From NCBI GenBank assembly GCA_023392755.1, contig JAEWNM010000324.1, positions 1 through 13,930 of the forward strand: DNA of 13,930 nucleotides. Reading direction: 5' to 3'. This document shows positions 6,804 to 13,930 of this stretch, piece after piece. The notes under the pieces were generated by a model. It saw nothing but the letters and a program-made list of their open reading frames with translations. It ran no database searches and was not told where the DNA came from. How positions within the stretch are numbered: the first letter of the stretch is position 1; each line of letters opens with the position of its first letter. The DNA is from Bacillota bacterium. GTDB taxonomy: Bacteria; Bacillota; Clostridia; Christensenellales; Aristaeellaceae. Made by a program: the position numbers and the translations under genes.

Positions 6804-9389
6804 ATGAAGCGGGTTGTGACGGTTGCCTGCTGCCTGCTCGCGGTGCTTGTTATGCTGCCGGGGCCCTGTGCCAGGGCAATGCAGGCCGGCGCCGTTTCCC
6901 CTGACAGCTGGCGGGATGTGACGGGCGAATATGGCAAGGCGGCCAGGGATACCGCCGTTTTCACGGCGGTGAACCCTTTAACCGGGAACAGGGCGCTGTG
7001 CCTTGCCGCCGCCTTTGACAAGGAAAGCCTTTGGTGCGACGCGGCTATCCTGAAAAAGGTGGGGTCCACCGCCTTTCACAAAATGGAGAGCATTTCCTTT
7101 GACGTGTATTTCGTGCCGAAGGATGGCACCGGCACTGAGGGCAGCGTGAAGGTGCAAACCTGCCTGAACGCGCCTTCCTGGTACCAGGTGCAAGACGGCG
7201 TGATTGCGGAGGTTCCCATGCTGCCCGGCGGAACAGCCGCCCATATAACGCAGGCACTGGAAGGCGCGGCCATCCACAGCCAGCTCATGCTGGTTTTGGC
7301 GGGGTCGGCCACGGATTTTGCGGGGGATATCTATTTTGAAAACATCACCCTCACAGCCATTCCTGAAAAAGTGGAAGAGCTTCCCCCTGTGGAGGCGAAG
7401 TTTTGGGATTTTGAGGATGAGATTTCGGGCCTTCTCGATTGGGGCGTGGAAGGCTCCTGGGAATACCCCGGCGGCTTTGGGATGGAGCAGGTATCCTACG
7501 ACGCGGACCGGCGGGCCATGAAAATTTCCGGGCTGCAATTCGACAGGAGCCGCGATTGGTCGGAAATCAAGCTGAACGTGCCCATGGGCGGCCTGAACCT
7601 GAAGGGATACGGCCTGTTTTCCATGGCGCTGACGGTGAACAGGGACGCGTACCGCCTGGGCGGCGGCGATTTCCGCGTGCAGCCCATTGCCATACTGGCG
7701 GACGGCGGCTACAAGGCGCTGGGCAACGGATACCCTGTGAAGACCACCGACAACGGCGACGGCACCGCCACGCTTTTGTATGAGATCGGGTTTGTGTCCG
7801 ACCTTGACATGGAAAGCATGACGGTGGGCATCGTAGGTTCCTCCACTGCGTACATGGGCGAGCTCTATTTGGACAACGTGCTGCTGTCCGCCCGCAGGCA
7901 GGGCGATTACATGGGCGTGAACGTTACGCAATTGCCATCAAACGGAAGGCCGCCCCAAAGCGCCGTCATCGATACGGCCGCGCCCATTCCCCTTGTGGAT
8001 GAAAACGCTACGCCGGAAACGAAATCGCTGTTTGTGTACCTGCGGGACGTGGGGGAAGAATATATCCTGTTTGGCCATCAAAACGCGCTGCACCACGGCG
8101 TGAGCATTGCAAAGGCCGACGGGTCGGAGTCGGACGTGAAAAACGCCGTGGGCGCGCACCCCGGCATTGTGGGGCTGGACGGTCTTTCGCTGACGGGCGG
8201 CGAGGGCACGTATGAGCAAAGCGTCATGATTGCCAAGGCTGCCCGTGCATCAGGCGCCATCCTCACCATGAGCATGCACATGCCCAACTTTGTGACCGGC
8301 GGCATATTCAGCGACGTGACGGCGGGGGCCGTAAAGGCGGTGCTCCCCGGCGGCCAGGCGCATGAAAAGCTGCTTGCCTACCTTGACACCGTGGCCGCCT
8401 TTGCCGGGGATTGCGTGGCGGAGGACGGGACGTTGATACCCATCATCCTGCGGCCTTACCATGAGGGGAACGGCGGCTGGTTCTGGTGGGGCTCTGCCAG
8501 CGGAAACAATGCCGACGCCCAGCGGCTGTACCGCTTTACCGTGGAATATCTCCGGGACAAAAAGGGCGTGCACAACTTTTTGTATGCCTATGCCCCCAAC
8601 GGCCCCGTTACCAGCGCCGGCACTTACCTGGAAAGGTATCCCGGCGACAACTATGCGGACATATTGGGCTTTGACTACTATTGCGACGACGCGGGGGAAA
8701 GCACGGTAAGCTTCATGAACCAATTGAAGCAAAGCTGCCTGCTTGTCTCCGGCCTGGCCAAGGCCCGCGGCAAGGTAGCCGCCGTGTGCGAAACCGGCGT
8801 ACGGCAACTGGCCAAGGGCTACGAAGGCCTTGCGCCCCAGGGCAACCAGGGCAGCCTCACATGGTATACGGACATACTGGAGGCCCTTGCCGGCGATGAT
8901 ATTACCGGCCGGGTCAGCTATTTTCTGGTATGGGCCAATTTCAACGACGGTCAGTTCTGGGTGCCCTATGTGCGCCCCGGCGACAAGACCAGCCATGAGA
9001 TGGCCGACAATTTCATCACCTTCTACAACGACGACAGGGTGATTTTTGCCGACCGCACCGGGGATATCTATTCCCATGGCAATGTGGCCGTGCTTGGGAA
9101 GGAGCCCTTTGTCTCCCTTGTCTACCCGGCCACCAACAAGCTGCTGGCCAGGGAAAGCTTTACCATTCAGGCGGATGTGAAGCCCTACGGCAAGGCGGTG
9201 GAGGAGATATACTACACCATTTTGAAAACGGATGTGCACGTTCCCCTCACCCTTGGGCAAAGCGGATACCATGAAGGGCTGGTTGACATATCGGGCCTGA
9301 AGAACTCCTTTTATGACACGCTGTTCCTGTGCCGCTTTTCCGACGGGACCGTGTTTGAAAACAGGGGAAGTATTACCGTAAAAAAGTAA
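6804..9389 (+). CDS. Secreted modular GH26 endo-beta-1,4-mannanase
   Basis: This 861-residue enzyme is predicted to cut beta-1,4-mannan outside the cell (EC 3.2.1.78 as the usual GH26 activity). AAGGAGGT (6790-6797) fixes ATG 6804; the frame is open back to 6654 without another supported start. Domains: signal peptide 1-25 ending ARA; two binding modules (about 28-190 and 195-365) shared with the preceding gene; a GH26 barrel (about 385-760); a C-terminal Ig-like beta domain (about 765-861). GH26 hallmarks are GHQN (424-427), RPYHEGNGGWFWWG with E554 as likely acid/base, and CETG with E663 as likely nucleophile. There is no lipobox (the signal ends PGPCARA), sorting signal or dockerin, so it appears to be released. 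Substrate is supported by GH130 and the epimerase downstream. Other GH26 specificities, such as mannobiohydrolase, are possible. Confidence 0.9.
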   Translation: MKRVVTVACCLLAVLVMLPGPCARAMQAGAVSPDSWRDVTGEYGKAARDTAVFTAVNPLTGNRALCLAAAFDKESLWCDAAILKKVGSTAFHKMESISFDVYFVPKDGTGTEGSVKVQTCLNAPSWYQVQDGVIAEVPMLPGGTAAHITQALEGAAIHSQLMLVLAGSATDFAGDIYFENITLTAIPEKVEELPPVEAKFWDFEDEISGLLDWGVEGSWEYPGGFGMEQVSYDADRRAMKISGLQFDRSRDWSEIKLNVPMGGLNLKGYGLFSMALTVNRDAYRLGGGDFRVQPIAILADGGYKALGNGYPVKTTDNGDGTATLLYEIGFVSDLDMESMTVGIVGSSTAYMGELYLDNVLLSARRQGDYMGVNVTQLPSNGRPPQSAVIDTAAPIPLVDENATPETKSLFVYLRDVGEEYILFGHQNALHHGVSIAKADGSESDVKNAVGAHPGIVGLDGLSLTGGEGTYEQSVMIAKAARASGAILTMSMHMPNFVTGGIFSDVTAGAVKAVLPGGQAHEKLLAYLDTVAAFAGDCVAEDGTLIPIILRPYHEGNGGWFWWGSASGNNADAQRLYRFTVEYLRDKKGVHNFLYAYAPNGPVTSAGTYLERYPGDNYADILGFDYYCDDAGESTVSFMNQLKQSCLLVSGLAKARGKVAAVCETGVRQLAKGYEGLAPQGNQGSLTWYTDILEALAGDDITGRVSYFLVWANFNDGQFWVPYVRPGDKTSHEMADNFITFYNDDRVIFADRTGDIYSHGNVAVLGKEPFVSLVYPATNKLLARESFTIQADVKPYGKAVEEIYYTILKTDVHVPLTLGQSGYHEGLVDISGLKNSFYDTLFLCRFSDGTVFENRGSITVKK

Positions 9390-9397
9390 AGCACATT

Positions 9398-9416
9398 GTT
9401 AAGTAAATTACTTTAC
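9398..9416. promoter_or_regulatory. 19-bp palindromic operator, probable autoregulatory site
   Basis: GTTAAGTAAATTACTTTAC reads the same on both strands except for one symmetric position pair and the centre base. It lies 57 bp before the LacI-type gene and overlaps the -35 box of its promoter. This is the expected place and symmetry for an operator of a dimeric LacI-family repressor. No other full copy was found in the window by eye. Confidence 0.6.
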
Positions 9417-9440
9417 ATAAGCCGCGATCGGTGATATGCT
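9412..9440 (+). promoter_or_regulatory. Promoter of the regulator-phosphorylase-epimerase operon
   Basis: TTTACA (9412-9417), a 17-bp spacer and TATGCT (9435-9440) predict a start near 9447, about 27 nt before the TTG start codon. The -35 box shares bases with the palindrome at 9398-9416, so repressor binding would block polymerase. No terminator is visible between the mannanase and this point, so read-through from the upstream operon is also possible. Confidence 0.55.
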
Positions 9441-9473
9441 ACAGAATAGCACGCTTAACAGGAGGGCATACAC

Positions 9474-10505
9474 TTGAGCAAGCAGGTAACCATGCGGCAG
9501 ATCGGCAAGGCCATGGGCGTGAGCACCGTTACGGTGTCCAAGGCGCTGGGCGGCAAGGACGGCGTAAGCGATTTGGTGCGGGCGCAGATCGTGGAAAAGG
9601 CCAGGGAGATGGGCTACCAGTACGTGTCGCCTGAAAAGCGGCCCATGGAGGGCAACGGGCAGGACGTGGGCATACTGGTGGCGGACCGCTTTTTCAGCGA
9701 CAGCTCGTTTTACGCCGCCTTGTACAAAAAGCTGGTGCAAAGGCTGGCGGAGGTTTCCTGCTACGGAATACTGGAAATTTTGTATGCCCCGGACGAGAAG
9801 GAATTGAAGCTGCCGGTGATGATCCGCTCCGGCAAGGTGGATGCCCTGATCGTTATGGGCCAGGTGAGCGCGGAATATATGCGGGCGCTGCTGGATACGC
9901 GGCTGCCCTGCGTGTTTCTGGATTTCTACACAGAGCACGCCTTTGTCACCTCCGTGGTCAGCGACAGCGTGTACGGAGCGTATCTGCTGACCAACCACCT
10001 GGTTCAGATGGGCCACCGGAACATTGGCTTCGTGGGGGATATTCACGCCACCAGCAGCATTCTGGATAGGTATCTTGGATATTACAAATCCCTTTTGCAA
10101 AACAACATACCGCTCCGGCCCGAATGGGTGCTGCCGGACAGGGACGACAAGGGCCTTTTGACGGAGGTGGCGCTGCCGGAGGCGATGCCCACGGCCTTTG
10201 TGTGCAACTGCGACGAGATGGCCCACCTGCTGATGGGGCAGCTTGCCCGGGCGGGTTACAATATGCCGGAGGACGTGTCCATCGTGGGCTTTGATGATTT
10301 TTTGTTCGCGCGGCTGTGCAACCCGCCTTTGACCACCTTCCAGGTGGACCAGGACGCCATGGCCAAGGCGGCGGTGAAGGCGCTCATCAAAAAGCTGCAC
10401 GGGCAGAGCGGGCACACCGGGCGCATTGTAATCAGCGGCCATGTGGTTTACCGCGGCTCGGTGAAGGACCTTCGCGCAGCGGAAGCGGAACGAATGAATG
10501 CTTGA
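9474..10505 (+). CDS. LacI-family transcriptional regulator
   Basis: This 343-residue DNA-binding regulator is likely the control gene for mannan use. A TTG start at 9474 is chosen because AGGAGG (9460-9465) lies 8 nt before it; the next ATG (9492) is too far from that site and would cut into the first helix. The helix-turn-helix is classic (VTMRQIGKAMGVSTVTVSKAL, about residues 5-25 in the TTG numbering). From about 62 on it is a periplasmic-binding-protein-like effector domain with VGILVADRFF, MGHRNIGFVGD and DVSIVGFDDF. The segment between the domains (YVSPEKRPMEGNGQDVG) lacks the usual N..A..L hinge-helix pattern of LacI/PurR. The gene follows a palindromic operator and leads an operon with GH130 and the epimerase. 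The effector is inferred to be an imported mannoside. Confidence 0.9.
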   Translation: MSKQVTMRQIGKAMGVSTVTVSKALGGKDGVSDLVRAQIVEKAREMGYQYVSPEKRPMEGNGQDVGILVADRFFSDSSFYAALYKKLVQRLAEVSCYGILEILYAPDEKELKLPVMIRSGKVDALIVMGQVSAEYMRALLDTRLPCVFLDFYTEHAFVTSVVSDSVYGAYLLTNHLVQMGHRNIGFVGDIHATSSILDRYLGYYKSLLQNNIPLRPEWVLPDRDDKGLLTEVALPEAMPTAFVCNCDEMAHLLMGQLARAGYNMPEDVSIVGFDDFLFARLCNPPLTTFQVDQDAMAKAAVKALIKKLHGQSGHTGRIVISGHVVYRGSVKDLRAAEAERMNA

Positions 10506-10522
10506 ATAAAGGAGCGCTGCAT

Positions 10523-11548
10523 ATGCCAAAGGGAACACTGCTTTCAGGAGGCAGCCTGCCCAATATGCCCTGGCAGGACCGGGGCGGCGATCATCACGAT
10601 GCCCCTGTATGGCGGTACAGCCAAAACCCCGTGATCGGGCGCAATCCCGCGCCGGGGGTGGCGCGCATTTTCAACAGCGCCGTCGCGCCCTGCGGGGACG
10701 GTTTTGTGGCGGTGCTCCGGGGTGAGCAGGTCGACGGCGTTCCCCATATTTATATGGGCCGCAGCCGGGACGGCATACACTGGGATATCGACAGGGAAAA
10801 GATCGCCTTTGTCAATGACAGGGGCGAGCCGTTCATGCCCCGCTATGCCTATGACCCGCGGCTTGTTTTGGTGGAGGAGGATTACTACATTCTCTGGTGC
10901 ACCGATTTTTACGGCGCTTCCATCGGCATGGCGAAAACGCGGGATTTCAAGACGTTTGTGCGCATGGAAAACCCTTTCATACCCTTCAACCGCAACGCCG
11001 TGCTCTTTCCCAGGAAAATCGGGGGCATGTACAAGCTGCTGTCGCGCCCCTCGGACAGCGGCCACACGCCCTTTGGCGATATCTTTGTATCCGAAAGCCC
11101 GGACATGGTGTATTGGGGCCGGCACCGCCACGTGATGGGCAGGGGCAGCGCCTGGTGGGAAAGCCTGAAAATCGGCGGCGGCGCCGCGCCCATTGAGACC
11201 AGCGAGGGCTGGCTTATGTTTTACCACGGCGTGGCCGGCACATGCAATGGCTATGTATACTCCATCGGCGGCGCGATTCTTGACATTGACGAGCCCAGCC
11301 GCGTATTATACCGCTGCCGCAATTTTCTTCTGACGCCGGAGGAGCCTTACGAGGAGCGGGGCTTTGTGCCCAATGTATGCTTCCCCTGCGCCACGCTGCA
11401 GGATAAGGATACCGGGCGCATCGCCATTTATTACGGCGCGGCGGATACGTATGTGGGGCTGGCCTTTACCAAGGCGGATGATGTGATTGCTTACATCAAG
11501 GAGCACAGCGAGCTGACGCCGGAAGATAAGGAGATTGGCGTCAGATGA
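10523..11548 (+). CDS. GH130 beta-1,4-mannoside phosphorylase
   Basis: This 341-residue cytoplasmic enzyme is expected to cleave beta-1,4-mannosides with inorganic phosphate, releasing alpha-mannose 1-phosphate. AAAGGAG (10508-10514) supports ATG 10523; upstream in-frame starts fall inside the LacI gene. GH130 features are a five-bladed propeller-like pattern and AYDPRL with D111 as the likely proton donor. NRN (R157, N158) and FYHGV (H235) match residues that bind phosphate in characterised GH130 phosphorylases. GAADTYVGLAF lies near the C-terminus. The length and the PNVCFPCA...YYGAADT motif resemble mannooligosaccharide phosphorylases (GH130_2, as Ruminococcus albus RaMP2) more than the longer mannosylglucose phosphorylases (GH130_1), but this is by memory. 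It overlaps the epimerase by 4 bp. A Man-GlcNAc phosphorylase is an alternative, less likely beside a mannanase. Confidence 0.85.
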   Translation: MPKGTLLSGGSLPNMPWQDRGGDHHDAPVWRYSQNPVIGRNPAPGVARIFNSAVAPCGDGFVAVLRGEQVDGVPHIYMGRSRDGIHWDIDREKIAFVNDRGEPFMPRYAYDPRLVLVEEDYYILWCTDFYGASIGMAKTRDFKTFVRMENPFIPFNRNAVLFPRKIGGMYKLLSRPSDSGHTPFGDIFVSESPDMVYWGRHRHVMGRGSAWWESLKIGGGAAPIETSEGWLMFYHGVAGTCNGYVYSIGGAILDIDEPSRVLYRCRNFLLTPEEPYEERGFVPNVCFPCATLQDKDTGRIAIYYGAADTYVGLAFTKADDVIAYIKEHSELTPEDKEIGVR

Positions 11549-12729
11549 ATGAAATGCGCGGGGACGATTTTGAAATGCACCTCCGCAAGGTGATTTTACC
11601 CTTCTGGATGGGGTTGAAGGATGATGTCCGCGGCGGCTACGCGGGCTATGTGGGCTACGACCTGAAGCCTGATTACGGCGCCGTCCGCGGCTGCATTTTG
11701 AACAGCCGCATCCTGTGGTTTTTTTCCGCCTGCGAAAAGACGCTGGGGGATACGGGCCTGCGGCCTTACGCCGACCATGCCTACGATATGCTCAAGCGCT
11801 GCCTGGATAAAAAAAACGGAGGGCTGTACTGGGCGCTCAACGCCGACGGATCGGTGGCCGACAGCACGAAGCACACCTATAACCAGGCGTTTGGGGTGTA
11901 CGCGCTTTGCGCGTATTACGCTGTGAGCAAAAAAGAAGAAGCGCTTGAGCTTTGCCAAAAACTGTTTGAACTGATCGAAACCAGGTGCGCCGACGGCGCG
12001 GGTTATCAGGAGGCGTTTGACGAGTCTTTTTGCCCTGTCGGCAACGACAAGCTTTCGGAGAACGGCGTGATGGCAAGCAAGACCATGAACACGTTGCTGC
12101 ATCTGATGGAGGCGTATACGGATTTATGGAGCATCACTCTTGACGCCCACGTGCGCCAAAGGCTGAGCCATATCGTCCACATGCTGCTGGAGAAGGTTTA
12201 CAACCCGGGCAAAAGGCGGCTGGAGGTTTTTTTTGACGGGGAAATGAACTCGATTCTTGACCTGCATTCCTTTGGCCATGACATTGAAGCCTCCTGGCTG
12301 ACGGAGCGGGCGATTGCATCCCTTGGCGATGATGACCTGGCGCAAAAAGCCGCGCCTATCCTTGGGGATTTGGTGCGCCATGTGCATGAGGCCGCTTTTG
12401 ATGGCAGGTGCCTGTATAACGAATGCGACCGTGGCAAAACCGACAAAACCCGCGTGTGGTGGGTGCAGGCGGAGGCCGTCGTCGGCTTTTTGTATGCCGC
12501 CCGGCGGGAAGACAGCATGGAATACCGTGAAGCCGCCGCAGCCATCTGGCGGTACATACAGGATTGCCTTGTGGATAAACGCTTAGGCAGCGAATGGTTC
12601 TGGGCGCTTGACGAGCATGACCGGCCCCGTTCCATGCCCATTGCGGAACCGTGGAAATGCCCTTACCATAATGGCCGCATGTGCCTGGAGGTGCTGCATG
12701 GAACGCTGCTCCCCGCGCCGCTGCCGTAG
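11545..12729 (+). CDS. Cellobiose/mannobiose 2-epimerase (AGE superfamily)
   Basis: This 394-residue cytoplasmic epimerase interconverts the reducing-end glucose and mannose of beta-1,4-disaccharides (EC 5.1.3.11). In mannan pathways it turns mannobiose into mannosyl-glucose. It is an (alpha/alpha)6-barrel family protein of usual length. Diagnostic motifs are HTYNQAFGVYAL, SKTMNTLLHLMEAY (H186), SFGHDIEASWL (H245), WWVQAEAVVGF and EPWKCPYHNGRMCLE (H375). These three histidines correspond to the catalytic set known from the R. albus enzyme. Its ATG lies within the stop of the GH130 gene (ATGA at 11545-11548), so translation is coupled and the two products are probably made in step. AGE-family N-acetylglucosamine epimerase is less likely given the HDIEAS and PYHNGRM signatures. 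No clear terminator follows. Confidence 0.9.
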   Translation: MNEMRGDDFEMHLRKVILPFWMGLKDDVRGGYAGYVGYDLKPDYGAVRGCILNSRILWFFSACEKTLGDTGLRPYADHAYDMLKRCLDKKNGGLYWALNADGSVADSTKHTYNQAFGVYALCAYYAVSKKEEALELCQKLFELIETRCADGAGYQEAFDESFCPVGNDKLSENGVMASKTMNTLLHLMEAYTDLWSITLDAHVRQRLSHIVHMLLEKVYNPGKRRLEVFFDGEMNSILDLHSFGHDIEASWLTERAIASLGDDDLAQKAAPILGDLVRHVHEAAFDGRCLYNECDRGKTDKTRVWWVQAEAVVGFLYAARREDSMEYREAAAAIWRYIQDCLVDKRLGSEWFWALDEHDRPRSMPIAEPWKCPYHNGRMCLEVLHGTLLPAPLP

Positions 12730-12782
12730 GGGAAATGCTTAAAAAACGTATTTTGCTGCCGGAAATTTGACCAGAACTTACA

Positions 12783-12812
12783 TTTACAGCCGTATGGCCC
12801 TCGTGCTATAAT
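12783..12812 (+). promoter_or_regulatory. Strong extended -10 promoter of the pyr operon
   Basis: TTTACA (12783-12788), an 18-bp spacer and a perfect TATAAT (12807-12812) preceded by TGC give an extended -10 promoter. The start is expected near 12819, leaving a leader of about 45 nt. That leader has only a 5-bp stem (12823-12827 with 12834-12838), too small for a PyrR-type antiterminator/terminator pair. Confidence 0.8.
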
Positions 12813-12866
12813 CAGGCAATTTGGCGTGCAAAAACGCCCAAGCACAAGCACGAAGGGGGAATGGCT

Positions 12867-13742
12867 GTGCCAAGGGACCTTACAACCCTGTGCGATCTTT
12901 CCGCCTCGGAGGTCATGGCGCTTCTCAATGAGGCGCAAGCCTTCCGGGACAAAGCGATTTTTCCCAATCTATCCGGAAAAATCGCGTGCAATCTCTTTTT
13001 TGAAGCTTCGACCCGCACCCAATACAGTTTCTGCGTTGCAGAAGAGAAGTTGGGAATGCGGGTCATTTCTTTTCATCCGGAGTCGTCTTCGATGAAAAAG
13101 AACGAAAGCTTTTACGACACGGTGAAGACGTTTGACAGCTTTGGGGTGGATGCCCTGGTGATCCGGCACACGGAAAACGAATTTTACAATCAGCTTGCGG
13201 GCCGGGTACGGGCCCCTATTTTGAATGGCGGCGACGGAACGGGCAACCACCCCACCCAATCGCTGCTGGACCTGCTTACCATCCGCCAGGAATTCGGCGG
13301 ATTTGAGGGGCTGAAGGTGGCCATCATCGGGGATGTGAAGCATTCCCGGGTGGCCCATACCAACTGCGAAATCATGCAAAGGCTGGGCATGCGGGTGGTG
13401 GAGTCCGGGCCGGACGAATTCCTTGACCCGTCGCTTGCGTCTGAGGACTTTGAGCAGGCCGTGTCCACCAGCGATGTGGTGATGATGCTGCGCATACAGT
13501 ACGAGCGCCACCACATGCGCGACCACTTCACCCAGGAGGAGTACCACGCAAAGTACGGCCTCACCAGGAAACGGGCGGAGGCCATGAAAAAAGGCGCCAT
13601 CATCATGCACCCGGCCCCTGTGAACAGGAACGTGGAAATTGGCGATGACGTGGTGGAGTGCGAAAAATCCCGCATCTTCAGGCAAATGGAAAACGGTGTG
13701 TACGTGCGCATGGCGGCGCTGCGCCGGGCCATCGCGGGGTAA
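12867..13742 (+). CDS. pyrB: Aspartate carbamoyltransferase catalytic subunit
   Basis: This enzyme joins carbamoyl phosphate to L-aspartate, the first committed step of pyrimidine synthesis (EC 2.1.3.2). The product is 291 residues, or 293 if the ATG at 12861 is used. The GTG at 12867 is preferred because the purine-rich site (AAGGGGG, 12853-12859) is 7 nt before it but only 1 nt before the ATG. It also gives an N-terminus (MPRDLTTLCDLS) close in length to Bacillus subtilis PyrB. Motifs are FFEASTRT for carbamoyl phosphate, HPTQSLLDL, GDVKHSRVA, MMLRIQYERH and HPAPVNRN. The residue after STRT is Gln where Arg is usual. It is slightly short at the C-terminus compared with the ~305-residue family norm. 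It is unrelated to the mannan genes and has its own promoter. Confidence 0.95.
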   Translation: MPRDLTTLCDLSASEVMALLNEAQAFRDKAIFPNLSGKIACNLFFEASTRTQYSFCVAEEKLGMRVISFHPESSSMKKNESFYDTVKTFDSFGVDALVIRHTENEFYNQLAGRVRAPILNGGDGTGNHPTQSLLDLLTIRQEFGGFEGLKVAIIGDVKHSRVAHTNCEIMQRLGMRVVESGPDEFLDPSLASEDFEQAVSTSDVVMMLRIQYERHHMRDHFTQEEYHAKYGLTRKRAEAMKKGAIIMHPAPVNRNVEIGDDVVECEKSRIFRQMENGVYVRMAALRRAIAG

Positions 13743-13746
13743 CGGG

Positions 13747-13930
13747 ATGGAAGGAAGGATATTGCTCAGGGGCGGTGTCGCCTATCTTGACGGCAGGCTG
13801 GAGAAGGCCGACATTTTGCTGGAGGGCGGCGTCATTTCAGGTATCGGGCCGGAGCTTGAGGCGCCGGATGCCAATGTGTTTTCCGCTGGGGGGATGATCG
13901 TCTCCCCCGGCTTTGTGGATGTGCATGTAC
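13747..13930 (+). CDS. pyrC: Dihydroorotase, N-terminal part (cut by window end)
   Basis: The first 61 codons are present, starting at ATG 13747, 4 bp after the pyrB stop, and the frame is open at the window edge. The reading MEGRILLRGGVAYLDGR and then MIVSPGFVDVHV is the N-terminal beta domain and the start of the metal-binding DxHxH motif of amidohydrolases of the dihydroorotase type. Dihydroorotase closes carbamoyl-aspartate to dihydroorotate, the next step after PyrB, so the gene order supports the call. The ribosome site is weak (GGGG at 13736-13739), suggesting translational coupling to pyrB. A different amidohydrolase cannot be fully excluded from the fragment alone. Confidence 0.88.
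   Translation, partial: MEGRILLRGGVAYLDGRLEKADILLEGGVISGIGPELEAPDANVFSAGGMIVSPGFVDVHV

Larger units (their letters stand above)
5627..7899 (+). repeat. Tandem gene duplication: binding-module gene and mannanase N-terminal half
   Basis: The segment coding for signal peptide plus two binding modules occurs twice, at 5627-6721 and 6804-7899. Similarity starts around the ribosome site and start codon, includes the MLPG motif of the signal peptide, and ends at the linker to the catalytic domain. Short exact DNA matches remain, for example GGCGCGGCCATCCACAGCCA in both copies (about 6083 and 7264). The copies therefore arose by duplication and have since diverged. Confidence 0.8.

Noticed and set aside
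6868..6881. Possible lipobox in the mannanase signal peptide (cysteine in PGPCARA)
   Set aside because: The residue before Cys is Pro, which does not fit the lipobox, and an ARA signal peptidase I site follows at once.
5414..7069. Long open frame on the minus strand (551 codons)
   Set aside because: It lies opposite the end of the second permease, the binding-module gene and the start of the mannanase, all with clear homology and ribosome sites. Its His/Gly/Arg-rich translation is typical of antisense frames in GC-rich DNA.
9408..10538. Minus-strand open frame opposite the LacI-type gene (376 codons)
   Set aside because: It mirrors a well-supported LacI regulator, shows no recognisable domain, and is a codon-bias shadow.
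12711..12732. CCCC/GGGG pairing after the epimerase as a terminator
   Set aside because: Only four base pairs around a 14-nt loop, overlapping the stop codon, with no T run.

Overview
The window reads as a chromosomal segment of a fairly GC-rich Clostridia-type Firmicute, probably from a fibre-degrading gut community. The evidence is Gram-positive style Shine-Dalgarno sites, LplB/YtcP-type ABC permeases without their own ATPase, a Ruminococcus-like mannan pathway, and a PyrB close to that of Bacillus subtilis. The species cannot be named from sequence alone. All genes are on the + strand.

Layout: (1) 1-578 has no convincing gene. It holds a cluster of four perfect palindromes (8-157) ending in a terminator-like hairpin, then an AT-rich region with a good sigma-A promoter (378-406), a dyad and a cre-like site. 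(2) 579-9389 is an export/uptake block: a sugar-binding protein, two ABC permeases, a secreted protein made only of carbohydrate-binding modules, and a secreted modular GH26 beta-mannanase. Structured RNA hairpins lie after the binding-protein gene and between the last two genes. (3) 9398-12729 is a regulatory and intracellular block: a 19-bp operator-like palindrome overlapping a promoter, a LacI-family regulator, a GH130 beta-mannoside phosphorylase, and a cellobiose/mannobiose 2-epimerase overlapping it by 4 bp. (4) From 12783 a strong promoter starts a pyrimidine operon, with pyrB and the first 61 codons of pyrC before the window ends.

Inferred working: the mannanase cuts beta-1,4-mannan outside the cell, helped by the mannan-binding modules on the enzyme and on its non-catalytic twin. 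The ABC importer takes up manno-oligosaccharides, using an ATPase encoded elsewhere. GH130 shortens them to mannose 1-phosphate, and the epimerase turns mannobiose into mannosyl-glucose. The LacI-type protein probably senses an imported oligosaccharide.

The most unusual features are two. Both permeases carry a matching N-terminal extension of about 185-210 residues (four predicted membrane segments plus an extracytoplasmic loop) that ordinary LplB/YtcP permeases lack. The mannanase also has a tandem paralogue that keeps the signal peptide and both binding modules but stops exactly where the catalytic domain would begin.
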